In this document: positions 13,894 through 24,364 of the stretch, in pieces
How the letters are laid out: every line of letters starts with the position of its first letter
Numbering within the stretch: the first letter of the stretch is position 1
NCBI GenBank assembly: GCA_949316495.1
Contig: OX439004.1
Location: 45,060,447 to 45,124,446 of the forward strand
Direction: 5' to 3'
From: Amphiduros pacificus
Taxonomy: Eukaryota; Annelida; Polychaeta; Phyllodocida; Hesionidae
DNA length: 64,000 nt
Notes under the pieces: model-generated
What the model saw: the letters and a program-made list of their open reading frames with translations, nothing else
Database searches by the model: none
Told to the model about the DNA's origin: nothing
Made by a program: the position numbers and the translations under genes

Positions 13894-14863
13894 CCTGAAT
13901 ATTTTCTGTCATTCTGTTTGCACATCAACATCGATCTTCTCTGAAACTACTGTGTACATTTATTAGATATCAATAGGTAAAATGCAGTTTTGTTCGGAGA
14001 TGACGTCTATTCTGTAGGCCCCTATCTCGATCTGTAAAGCTGGGTAAATATTTTAAATGGGCATTTAAAAAGAATTTGCAGGCATTTCCAACAAAGGTTC
14101 ACAAATATTACAAAAGGTAATGATCAGCACAGTTCTGAGGCCCGTGGCCTATGTTTCAGAATGAAAGATCACTTTCTCAATAGAGGGCATGACTGTTCTA
14201 ATGGCAATCAACTTTAATTTAAAATGCAGCCTTATAATGAGAAACACGCATACAAGTGCATGCCACTCAGAAACTCTTTTTGTCAAGATTGGTAGATTTA
14301 TTTCTTCAACGGAATCAATTCTCCAGGTAAATATGTGAAATAAAACATGCATTTCATGATACTGTCACGTCATTTGTCACAAAAAGTAACAATTCCCATA
14401 AACTAACATGTCCCGTTGTTTTCATTTATGAAAGGATATGGATAATACATGGGAAAATTTAATCACGTTTATTAAGATGGCATCAATCAACAGTAAGCGA
14501 TATCAAGCAGGACTCACCGTTTATATCAACAACAGACGTGTTGACCTTTCATAGTTACATACTGAGGAAACAGTCCTTTCATGCCAATTTTTAAAATGTA
14601 AATCCTCATGATTGGATAATTTTGGGAAAACCAGGCCACTTAACCCAGAGAGGATAAAGGTCTATATCATCATCATCCTCGATCATACTTTACTTCACTT
14701 CTCTTGATTAACCAAAACAAAACATTATATTTGATGTTTGAAGGTGTTTTTTGTTATTTAAATAACAGATAAACTGTCCTGTGCTGTGATTATATCGGCT
14801 ATCGTTCACAGGAAAATAGTTATGCTTGCTTAATTGACGCAAGTGTGACTGTTTCTACACCTC
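13894..14863. other. Unique spacer between the two intronic arrays
   Basis: AT-rich single-copy sequence of ~970 bp separating the 39-bp and 32-bp arrays. No exon, mobile element or conserved motif was recognised. Confidence 0.6.
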
Positions 14864-17800
14864 CTGATATTCGAGTGTGAATAGTGCTTGAGTATAAATA
14901 GTGCTTGTTGGACTGGTTGATATATGAGTATGACTAGTGCTGGACAGCTTGATATATGAGTATGACTAGTGCTGGACTGCTTGATATATGAGTATGAATA
15001 GTGCTGGACCGATTGATATATAAGTATGAATAGCGCTGGACTGATTGATATATGAATTTGAATAGTGCTGGACAGCTTGATATATGAGTATGACTAGTGC
15101 TGGACTGCTTGATATATGAGTATGAATAGTGCTAGACCGATTGATATATAAGTATGAATAGCGCTGGACTGATTGATATATGAATTTGAATAGTGCTGGA
15201 CAGCTTGATATATGAGTTTGAATAGTGCTGGACTGATTGATATATGAGTATGACTAGTGCTGGACTGCTTGATATATGAGTATGACTAGTGCTGGACTGC
15301 TTGATATATGAGTATGACTAGTGCTGGACTGCTTGATATAATAGTATGACCAGTGCTGGACAGCTTGATATATGAGTATGACTAGTGCTGGACAGCTTGA
15401 TATATGAGTATGAATAGTGCTGGACAGCTTGATATATGAGTATGAATAGTGCTGGACTGCTTGATATAATAGTATGAATAGTGCTGGACTGCTTGATATA
15501 TGAGTATGACTAGTGCTGGACTGCTTGATATATGAGTATGACTAGTGCTGGACTGCTTGATATAAGAGTATGACTAGTGCTGGACTGCTTGATATATGAG
15601 TATGACTAGTGCTGGACTGCTTGATATATGAGTATGACTAGTGCTGGACTGCTTGATATAATAGTATGACCAGTGCTGGACAGCTTGATATATGAGTATG
15701 ACTAGTGCTGGACAGCTTGATATATGAGTATGAATAGTGCTGGACAGCTTGATATATGAGTATGAATAGTGCTGGACTGCTTGATATAATAGTATGAATA
15801 GTGCTGGACAGCTTGATATATGAGTATGACTAGTGCTGGACTGCTTGATATATGAGTATGACTAGTGCTGGACTGCTTGATATAAGAGTATGACTAGTGC
15901 TGGACTGCTTGATATATGAGTATGACTAGTGCTGGACTGCTTGATATATGAGTATGACTAGTGCTGGACTGCTTGATATAATAGTATGACTAGTGCTGGA
16001 CAGCTTGATATATGAGTATGACTAGTGCTGGACTGCTTGATATATGAGTATGAATAGTGCTGGACTGCTTGATATATGAGTATGACTAGTGCTGGACTGC
16101 TTGATATAATAGTATGAATAGTGCTGGACTGCTTGATATATGAGTATGAATAGTGCTGGACTGCTTGATATATGAGTATGACTAGTGCTGGACTGCTTGA
16201 TATATGAGTATGAATAGTGCTGGACTGCTTGATATATGAGTATGACTAGTGCTGGACTGCTTGATATATGAGTATGAATAGTGCTGGACTGATTGATATA
16301 TGAGTATGAATAGTGCTGGACTGCTTGATATATGAGTATGAATAGTGCTGGACTGCTTGATATAATAGTATGAATAGTGCTGGACAGCTTGATATATGAG
16401 TTTGAATATTGCTGGACAGCTTGATATATGAGTATGAATAGTTCTGGACTGCTTGATATATAAGTATGAATAGTGCTGGACTGATTGATATATGAGTATG
16501 AATAGTGCTGGACTGATTGATATATAAGTATGAATAGCGCTGGACTGCTTGATATATAAGTATGAATAGTGCTGGACCGCTTGATATAGTAGTATGAATA
16601 GTGCTGGACTGATTGATATATAAGTATGAATAGCGCTGGACTGCTTGATATATAAGTATGAATAGTTCTGGACTGCTTGATATATAAGTATGAATAGTGC
16701 TGGACTGCTTGATATATAAGTATGAATAGTGCTGGACAGCTTGATATATGAGTATGAATAGCGCTGGACTGATTGATATATGAATTTGAATAGTGCTGGA
16801 CAGCTTGATATATGAGTTTGAATAGTGCTGGACTGATTGATATAAGAGTATGACTAGTGCTGGACTGCTTGATATATGAGTATGACTAGTGCTGGACTGC
16901 TTGATATATGAGTATGAATAGTGCTGGACAGCTTGATATATGAGTATGACTAGTGCTGGACTGCTTGATATATGAGTATGACTAGTGCTGGACTGCTTGA
17001 TATAAGAGTATGACTAGTGCTGGACTGCTTGATATATGAGTATGACTAGTGCTGGACTGCTTGATATATGAGTATGACTAGTGCTGGACTGCTTGATATA
17101 ATAGTATGACCAGTGCTGGACAGCTTGATATATGAGTATGACTAGTGCTGGACAGCTTGATATATGAGTATGAATAGTGCTGGACAGCTTGATATATGAG
17201 TATGAATAGTGCTGGACAGCTTGATATATGAGTATGACTAGTGCTGGACTGCTTGATATATGAGTATGACTAGTGCTGGACTGCTTGATATAAGAGTATG
17301 ACTAGTGCTGGACTGCTTGATATATGAGTATGACTAGTGCTGGACTGCTTGATATATGAGTATGACTAGTGCTGGACTGCTTGATATAATAGTATGACTA
17401 GTGCTGGACAGCTTGATATATGAGTATGACTAGTGCTGGACTGCTTGATATATGAGTATGAATAGTGCTGGACTGCTTGATATATGAGTATGACTAGTGC
17501 TGGACTGCTTGATATAATAGTATGAATAGTGCTGGACTGCTTGATATATGAGTATGAATAGTGCTGGACTGCTTGATATATGAGTATGACTAGTGCTGGA
17601 CTGCTTGATATATGAGTATGAATAGTGCTGGACTGCTTGATATATGAGTATGACTAGTGCTGGACTGCTTGATATATGAGTATGAATAGTGCTGGACTGA
17701 TTGATATATGAGTATGAATAGTGCTGGACTGCTTGATATATGAGTATGAATAGTGCTGGACAGCTTGATATATGAGTATGAATAGTTCTGGACTGCTTGA

Positions 17801-18630
17801 TATAATAGTATGAATAGTGCTGGACAGCTTGATATATGAGTTTGAATATTGCTGGACAGCTTGATATATGAGTATGAATAGTGCTGGACTGCTTGATATA
17901 TGAGTATGAATAGTGCTGGACTGATTGATATATGAGTATGAATAGTGCTGGACTGCTTGATATATGAGTATGAATAGTGCTGGACAGCTTGATATATGAG
18001 TATGAATAGTGCTGGACTGCTTGATATAATAGTATGAATAGTGCTGGACAGCTTGATATATGAGTTTGAATATTGCTGGACAGCTTGATATATGAGTATG
18101 AATAGTTCTGGACTGCTTGATATATAAGTATGAATAGTGCTGGACTGATTGATATATGAGTATGAATAGTGCTGGACTGATTGATATATAAGTATGAATA
18201 GCGCTGGACTGCTTGATATATAAGTATGAATAGTGCTGGACCGCTTGATATAGTAGTATGAATAGTGCTGGACTGATTGATATATAAGTATGAATAGCGC
18301 TGGACTGCTTGATATATAAGTATGAATAGTTCTGGACTGCTTGATATATAAGTATGAATAGTGCTGGACTGCTTGATATATAAGTATGAATAGTGCTGGA
18401 CAGCTTGATATATGAGTATGAATAGCGCTGGACTGATTGATATATAAGTATGAATAGCGCTGGACTGCTTGATATATAAGTATGAATAGTGCTGGACCGC
18501 TTGATATAGTAGTATGAATAGTGCTGGACAGCTTGATATAAGAGTTTGAATAGTGCTGGACTGATTTATATATGAGTATGAATAGTGCTGGACTGCTTGA
18601 TATAATAGTATGAATAGTGCTGGACTGCTT
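14864..18630. repeat. 32-bp minisatellite, ~117 copies
   Basis: The period is exactly 32 bp (unit starts 15259, 15291). The core is GCTGGACTGCTTGATATATG plus AGTATGACTAGT. Variants alternate at fixed places: ACTAGT or AATAGT, CTGC or CAGC or CTGA, and ATATGAG or ATAAGAG or ATAATAG. Blocks of variants recur: the TATAAGAGTA variant is at 15561, 15881, 17001 and 17289, at steps that are multiples of 32 (320, 1,440, 288). The TTGATATAGT variant is at 16581 and 18245, a step of 1,664 or 52 units. So the array grew by duplicating multi-unit blocks. Long open frames on the minus strand here are repeat by-products. Confidence 0.97.
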
Positions 18631-19025
18631 GATATGACGTTTGACATGTGAGTATGACTGGTGCTGGACTGATTGATATGATGTTTGACATGTGAGTATG
18701 ACCGGTGCTGGACTGATTGATATGATGTTTGATATGAGAGTATGACTGGTGCTGGACTGATTGATCATGATATGATGTTTGACATGTGAGTATGACTGGT
18801 GCTGGACTGATTGATATGATGTTTGACATGTGAGTATGACCGGTGCTGGACTGATTGATATGATGTTTGATATGTGAGTATGACTGGTGCTGGACTGATT
18901 GATATGATGTTTGACATGTGAGTATGACTGGTGCTGGACTGATTGATATGATGTTTGACATGTGAGTATGACCGGTGCTGGACTGATTGATATGATGTTT
19001 GATATGTGAGTATGACCGGTGCTGG
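18631..19025. repeat. 44-bp derivative of the 32-bp minisatellite, ~9 copies
   Basis: The same core (GCTGGACTGATTGATATG ... GAGTATGACTGGT) but with 12 extra bases, roughly ATGTTTGACATG, giving a 44-bp period (18663 to 18707). One unit carries a further 4-bp insertion near 18765. The last partial unit ends ~24 bp from the splice donor of the receptor exon at 19050. The 44-bp form is found only at this exon-proximal edge. Confidence 0.93.
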
Positions 19026-19049
19026 ATTTGGTTCAGGAGAGGTACGTAC

Positions 19050-19305
19050 ATACCGACACCACACACTGGTGGTCAGCATGTTGTTCTTCTCGTCCAGGTC
19101 CATCTGTATCATAGCGAGGCCGAACCTGACCAGGACCGCCTGCGAAGAGTTAGACAAGGGCCTTCCTCCCACTCCCAACCGCCTGTACCTCTCGTGCAGG
19201 TGTGACGTCAGTCTCTTCTCGTCCGAGGGCACGTGACCATCCATTACGAGATCATGATATTTCTTCAGTTGGTCGCGATCTCGAGTCCAATCTCCATGGT
19301 GATGT
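19050..19305 (-). CDS. Nicotinic acetylcholine receptor subunit, N-terminal ligand-binding-domain exon
   Basis: Partial gene, internal exon of 256 bp. It encodes the start of the extracellular domain of a pentameric ligand-gated cation channel subunit at the cell surface. In order it shows a hydrophilic lead (~30 residues), the N-terminal helix motif EKRLTSHLHERYRRLG, then RPLSNSSQ, then the strand motif VRFGLAMIQMDLDEKN and MLTTSVWCRY. This matches the family pattern 'EKRLxxxLxxxYxxxxRPVxNxSxxVxVxFGLxxxQxxDxDEKNQxLTTNxWL'. The VW tryptophan is the loop D position. The acceptor is a T-rich tract ending in CAG (19308-19306), and the exon begins with the third base of a codon. The donor is TAT|GTACGT, intron starting at 19049, phase 0. 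The next exon continues exactly in register (W-C-R-Y-R-W against the family W-L-K-Q-E-W). No signal peptide is present, so an upstream exon is missing. Whether the subunit is alpha or non-alpha cannot be told, because the C-loop is outside the window. A secreted acetylcholine-binding protein is a less likely alternative. Confidence 0.93.
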
Positions 19306-19611
19306 CTGAAAATAAACATAACCCAATATCAATACATATTTGGAAAAGATCAATCTACAGATACACCTTAATCTGAATCACTGATATATATATATAGAGA
19401 GAGAGAGCAGAGAAATGTGAACCAGTACAAATTGAAACAAGAATATCGTTAAAAGAATTATGTGGATTGAAGCTTGATTTATACCGAGATTATCTGCATT
19501 GAAAGTTCCGATGTTGGGAATACTTCGGGTGTATGGGAGAAAATGTCTGTTCAATTTAACCTTCAAGTTAATTGCACATGGGAGCCACAGCTTATTACGA
19601 GGACTGTGGTA

Positions 19612-19725
19612 TACAACGCTTCACACCATGCTACAGTAGCCAACATATCACTGCTCCACTATGCTACAGTAACCAAACTAATCACTGCTCCACTATGTTA
19701 CAGTAACCAAACAAATCACTGTTCC
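19612..19725. repeat. 34-bp tandem repeat running into an assembly gap
   Basis: Units of the type CTCCACTATGCTACAGTAAC + CAAACTAATCACTG, about three copies, the last stopping where the Ns begin. The true array is probably longer and collapsed or unassembled. Confidence 0.85.
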
Positions 19726-19925
19726 NNNNNNNNNNNNNNNNNNNNNNNNNNNNNNNNNNNNNNNNNNNNNNNNNNNNNNNNNNNNNNNNNNNNNNNNNNN
19801 NNNNNNNNNNNNNNNNNNNNNNNNNNNNNNNNNNNNNNNNNNNNNNNNNNNNNNNNNNNNNNNNNNNNNNNNNNNNNNNNNNNNNNNNNNNNNNNNNNNN
19901 NNNNNNNNNNNNNNNNNNNNNNNNN
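19726..19925. other. Assembly gap, 200 N
   Basis: Exactly 200 unknown bases, a round number typical of a placeholder rather than a measured gap. It directly follows a 34-bp tandem repeat. Confidence 0.98.
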
Positions 19926-21440
19926 AGTCTTTGCTGGTGCGGGGTTTATGGCTCATTAATCAGTTAAAAATATAGGAATGCCTGGATGCACACGTCTCAT
20001 TAGAGGACGATCTGCATGTCATATACATAAACAGATGTCATTGATGGCAAGCATGTACAAATTTCACTTGAATTGTCATCTCATGATAGGCATTTTATTT
20101 TATGACATAGAATCTGTGTGCTATATATCTTTCAAGGTCTGCCACACAAGGAGCAGCTGCAAGCTAAAATCCACACAAAAAACATTACGTGGACATTAAG
20201 GCAAGATGTTTTGTAATATGTATTCCAGATCATGAACTGGCTGACCACTTCAGCAATGAGCATAGAACAAGAGGTAATATAACAGTTCTAAAATAACAGG
20301 GGAGACTGGATAAAGTAATAAATGTTGCTTTACAATAGGTGCCTATTGCATCAAATAGCCACATAGCCTACTACTATTCTGTGTGGTCATATTGAGGGCA
20401 GGAGGTGGCTGTGGAAACGATGCTGTGTACACGACTATCACACACGCTAAGATAGGGTAGCATCAACCATCACGTGTTCTCATTCTGGGCCCCTCTCCTT
20501 ACCGGAAACACATGTTTATCCTGGTTCCCTCTCCTTTACGGAAACACGTGTTTATCCAATGCATATTGGAAATCTACCTTCTAAAAAAAGCAATTTGAAA
20601 GTCATGAGTCAGATGTAAAAGGGGCCCTAATATAATAAGTCTTTCCTATCCTCCGCCGAAAATCTTTATTACCATGTTCTCAGTAAAAGAAAATAACTGT
20701 TCCATTAATCCCATCTGTGCAGAATCACAGATTATCTCTTAAAGTATTTTAAAATTATCTCTTCTTCGAAGATGAAAGAACTCTTATTCTAAACCACTTT
20801 TTCCAAAGCTATCCTCAATACATTTATCATTGTTCAGAACTAAATGGCACTTGAAGGATTATATAAACAGAGATATAGATGATGTTGTGAGTTGATAATG
20901 AGAGCTGCTCAGGAAGTACAAGGCCGGCTCCTTTATGCCTCCTCTCTGTTTGTACAAGCCCAGTAAAACACCAAGCCACAGATCGATGTGGAGGTAAGAA
21001 AAACCCAGGGTCCTCAGGAATCAGCACAAACGCCTTATTTAGCATTCACTTGAGAGAGGATCATTGGTCAGACTAAGGATGCACGGTCCTCATCTATGTG
21101 ATTAATATACATGCATATCAGTATACGAAAACTGGACAGAGTTCATCTAATAAAATGTCCATAATGAAAAAGAAATGAGTCTTTACAAATCGCATACATA
21201 ACATGTTCTTTTAAATATATAAGTAACTTTTTTTAATCTTTTGGATGCAAGTTTCTTCTGTGCGGTTGGCACTTTGGTTGTGAGGCGACCTTAAGGAAAA
21301 TTAATCAGCACCCAGTTCAGATTGCTCTCCCTTACATTGTCGGTTGACCAGTGGACCCAAAGAGATATTGAGGCATCTCTCGACGAATTTAGGATATTCT
21401 TACCAATACCCAATAGCTGAAATGTACTATTATCACACGT

Positions 21441-21441
<1 letters not shown>
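19926..21441. other. Unannotated intron or upstream sequence
   Basis: AT-rich unique sequence upstream of the first visible receptor exon. A short near-duplicate lies at ~20487-20550 (CTCTCCTTACCGGAAACAC and CTCTCCTTTACGGAAACAC). I see no exon or element here; a signal-peptide exon of the receptor was looked for and not recognised. Confidence 0.5.
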
Positions 21442-21483
<42 letters not shown>

Positions 21484-21510
21484 TATATATATAATGATAT
21501 ATATATTGTG
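21442..21510. repeat. (AT)n microsatellite, interrupted
   Basis: About 39 bp of pure AT, followed by broken AT tracts to ~21510. Confidence 0.9.
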
Positions 21511-21614
21511 GTGAACTGTATTTGTATTTGAGTGTTAACCAGTGGGACATGATAATCAGGCTCACCAAATGGGCTAGGTAGAGTTCCATGTGTCCTTCTT
21601 CTCAAGGAGTTGCT

Positions 21615-21940
21615 ATCAAAGAACGATGTATTCCTCATACTTATGTGATATCCTACTTATGATACTATGACTATCATACATCAAAGAACGATGTATTCCT
21701 CATACTTATGTGATATCCTACTTATGATACTATGACTATCATACATCAAAGAACGATGTATTCCTCATACTTATGTGATACCCTACTTATGATACTATGA
21801 CTATCATACATCAAAGACCGATGTATTCCTCATACTTATGTGATACCCTACTTATGATACTATGACTATCATACATCAAAGACCGATGTATTCCCCATTC
21901 TTATGTGATATCATACTCATGATACTTTGACTGTTATAAA
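21615..21940. repeat. 65-bp tandem repeat, ~5 copies
   Basis: Units start at 21615, 21680, 21745, 21810 and 21875 with ATCAAAGAACGATGTATTCC, an exact 65-bp step. Copies 4 and 5 carry GACCG instead of GAACG, and the last is the most diverged. Confidence 0.95.
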
Positions 21941-22232
21941 TACATCTGGTTGACTGACCAATCATAGCAGCCTAGAAAATGGTGGGATAACAAAAGCATG
22001 ATATCATTTTGTAATAATTCATACATCCATTAACACACATATAATAATGCCTCAGTCACATTTGCACCGGTCGCCGGCCGGGCATTAACAATCGGCCGAC
22101 TCCCCAGTCTGCCGGGCGCCGGGGAGTTTATAAGCAACAATCTGAGAGATGCCGTAGCTGTGGTCACATTATGAAAGGGCACCGCACGGCACGTGCAAGA
22201 CTGAATGGCACAGACGTCTGTAGGATATCTAA

Positions 22233-22882
22233 TACCTCAGTCACATTTGCGCCGATTTCAGTAAAGATGCCCGGCCGATGGGTATTTTTTACAAAATCGG
22301 CAGGCATTTCAGATTGCCGTGCGGGCACCGGGAGATCATCGGCCACAATTGGGCATCTTTAAGACGTCGGGAGGGTCATCGGGAACTTTTATCTTGAACA
22401 TAAAAGTTGCCGGCGTTTCCCCGATGTCTTATCAGCAAATATCATCTTAAAGTGCACGGCAGGGTCCCGGCAGTGTCCCGCAGGGACATCGGCAGATTAT
22501 CTTAGGGCTGCCGGTGGCATCGTGCGGTGAAAATAGGATTATATTTATTTCATGTGTTCATAGACCATCGTCAGATGATCGCACGGGCTCCCTGCGATAT
22601 ATCATAGACGTCTTTAAGATGTCTTTCAGACGTCTGTCAAATGAGACAGACGTCTTTAGGATGTCTTTCAGACGTCTGTCAATGATTCAGACGTCTTTAA
22701 GATATCCTGCAGACGTCTGTGTCATTCAGTCTTGCACGTGCCGTGCGGTGCCCTTTAATAATGTGACCACAGCTACGGCATATCTCAGATTGTTGCTTAT
22801 AAACTCCCCGGCGCCCGGCAGACTGTGAAGTCGGCCGATTGTTACTGCCCGGCCGGCGCCCGGTGCAAATGTGACTGAGGCA
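22233..22882 (-). mobile_element. Nested 650-bp copy 1, inverted relative to its host element
   Basis: A complete copy from TACCTCAGTCACATTTGC to the inverse tip ending in GAGGCA, inserted within the outer element after GATATC. Left flank is TAA (22230-22232), right flank TTA (22883-22885). The uninterrupted sequence in the other nested copy reads GATATCTTAAAGACGTCT, exactly the host with one TTA, so the insertion site is proven by comparison. Inside are six copies of the palindrome AGACGTCT in ~41-42-bp sub-repeats (22607-22710). It and copy 2 form a near-perfect inverted pair of 650-bp arms separated by 172 bp. Confidence 0.9.
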
Positions 22883-23054
22883 TTAAAGACGTCTAGATCA
22901 TTGACAGACGTCTGTAGGATATCCTGAAGACGTCTGTCTCATTTGACAGACGTCTGAAAGACATCCTAAAGACGTCTATGATATATCGCAGGGAGCCCGT
23001 GGGATCATCTGACGATGGTCTATGAACACATTATATAAATATAATCCTATTTTA

Positions 23055-23704
23055 TGCCTCAGTCACATTTGCACCGGGCGCCGGCCGGGCAGTAACAATC
23101 GGCCGACTTCACAGTCTGCCGGGCGCCAGGGAGTTTATCAGCAACAATCTGAGATATGCCGTAGCTGTGGTCACATTATTAAAGGGCACCGCACGGCACG
23201 TGCAAGACTGAATGACACAGACGTCTGCAGGATATCTTAAAGACGTCTGAATCATTGACAGACGTCTGAAAGACATCCTAAAGACGTCTGTCTCATTTGA
23301 CAGACGTCTGAAAGACATCTTAAAGACGTCTATGATATATCGCAGGGAGCCCGTGCGATCATCTGACGATGGTCTATGAAAACATGAAATAAATATAATC
23401 CTATTTTCACCGCACGATGCCACCGGCAGCCCTAAGATAATCTGCCGATGTCCCTGCGGGACACTGCCGGGACCCTGCCGTGCACTTTAAGATGATATTT
23501 GCTGATAAGACATCGGGGAAACGCCGGCAACTTTTATGTTCAAGATAAAAGTTCCCGATGACCCGGCCGACGTCTTAAAGATGCCCAATTGTGGCCGATG
23601 ATCTCCCGGTGCCCGCACGGCAATCTGAAATGCCTGCCGATTTTGTAAAAAATACCCATCGGCCGGGCATCTTAACTGAAATCGGCGCAAATGTGACTGA
23701 GGTA
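23055..23704 (+). mobile_element. Nested 650-bp copy 2, same orientation as its host element
   Basis: A complete copy from TGCCTCAGTCACATTTGC to the inverse tip ending in GAGGTA. It is flanked by a perfect TTA on both sides (23052-23054 and 23705-23707). The host sequence resumes as ACCGCACGATGCC, which matches the uninterrupted order in both inner copies apart from one base. Only scattered single-base differences from copy 1 were seen, so both insertions look recent. Confidence 0.9.
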
Positions 23705-24273
23705 TTAACCGCACGATGCCACCGGCAGCCCTAAGATAATCTGCCGATGTCCTTGCGGGACACTGCCGGGACCCTGCCATGCACTTTAAGATGATATTTG
23801 CTGATAAGACATCGGGGAAACGCCAGCAACTTTTATGTGGCAGCTAAAAGTTCCCGATGACCCGGCCGACGTCTTAAAGATGCCCAATTGTGGCCGATGA
23901 TCTCCCGGTGCCCGCCCGGCAATCTGAAATGCCTGCCGATTTTGTAAAAATTACCCATCGGCCGGGCATCTTTACTGAAATCGGCGCAAATGTGACTGAG
24001 GCATTAGTAATTAAAATATTACGATGTTTGCATCCAGGAAAAAGATTGGTCGTCCAAATAATCGAGATAAAAATGTAACACGTTTGTTTGTGTTCAAAGA
24101 GGCAACTAGTCATCAACACTGTAAGTGACCCGAGACAGTTACACAGATATTATAGCTATAGATATAAATGACCTGATACAACTTCAAGGGTTCTATTGCT
24201 ATTGGTGTATGTGCTCTGATATAGCTACATGGGTATCATACATTCACAATGCCAACATAACAAATACAATGCC

Positions 24274-24276
<3 letters not shown>

Positions 24277-24358
<82 letters not shown>
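24277..24358. repeat. (TA)n microsatellite, ~80 bp
   Basis: A pure alternating AT tract. Confidence 0.95.

Positions 24359-24364
<6 letters not shown>

Larger units (their letters stand above)
423..19049 (-). other. 18.6-kb receptor intron filled with minisatellites
   Basis: Inferred intron between the two receptor exons, 18,627 bp, GTACGT at its 5' end and TTTTTTTACAG at its 3' end. Two tandem arrays (2408-13893 and 14864-19025) make up roughly 15.6 kb, or 84% of it. Non-repeat sequence is limited to 423-2407 and 13894-14863. I see no extra exon in those parts; the protein register shows none is needed. The array nearest the donor ends ~24 nt from it, so the transcribed intron begins almost at once with repeats. 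Confidence 0.85.
22048..24003 (+). mobile_element. Outer 650-bp non-autonomous DNA transposon, split by two nested copies
   Basis: The terminal inverted repeat TGCCTCAGTCACATTTGC begins at 22048 and its inverse ends at 24003. The flanks are TAA on the left and TTA on the right, consistent with a 3-bp TWA target as used by PIF/Harbinger elements. The span is 1,956 bp. It contains two complete copies of itself (22233-22882 and 23055-23704). Removing both with one TTA each (2 x 653) leaves exactly 650 bp, the length of each inner copy. The two ends differ after the shared tip: one continues as CACCGGGCGCCGGCCGGG, the other as GCCGATTTCAGTAAAGATGC. The element is GC-rich against its surroundings. 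No transposase frame is present, so it would need a helper. The superfamily call rests on the target duplication only; a TA target (Tc1/mariner type) is the alternative. Confidence 0.88.

Noticed and set aside
2461-13966. Long open frames of up to 1,164 codons on the plus strand
   Set aside because: The 39-bp unit has no stop in any plus frame; the frames are translations of a minisatellite inside the receptor intron.
17430-18768. Minus-strand frames of ~400 codons rich in Ser, Ile, Tyr
   Set aside because: They follow the 32-bp repeat (period of 32 residues over three units) and lie in the intron; no family resemblance.
18640-19020. Splice donors in each 44-bp unit (GTGAGTATG on the plus strand)
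   Set aside because: They are on the strand opposite to the receptor gene and no plus-strand gene is visible.
2408-19025. CRISPR-like regular repeats
   Set aside because: Repeats are directly adjacent with no unique spacers, and the sequence is animal.
19378-19566. Missing signal-peptide exon of the receptor (a hydrophobic stretch ILLTIFLFQFVLVHISLLSL on the minus strand)
   Set aside because: The hydrophobic part stands ~40 residues after the Met, and no convincing donor in the right phase was seen; T-rich intron sequence gives such peptides easily.
22514-23423. Two identical 104-codon frames on opposite strands
   Set aside because: They are the same interior sequence of the two inverted 650-bp transposon copies, full of palindromes and without protein resemblance.
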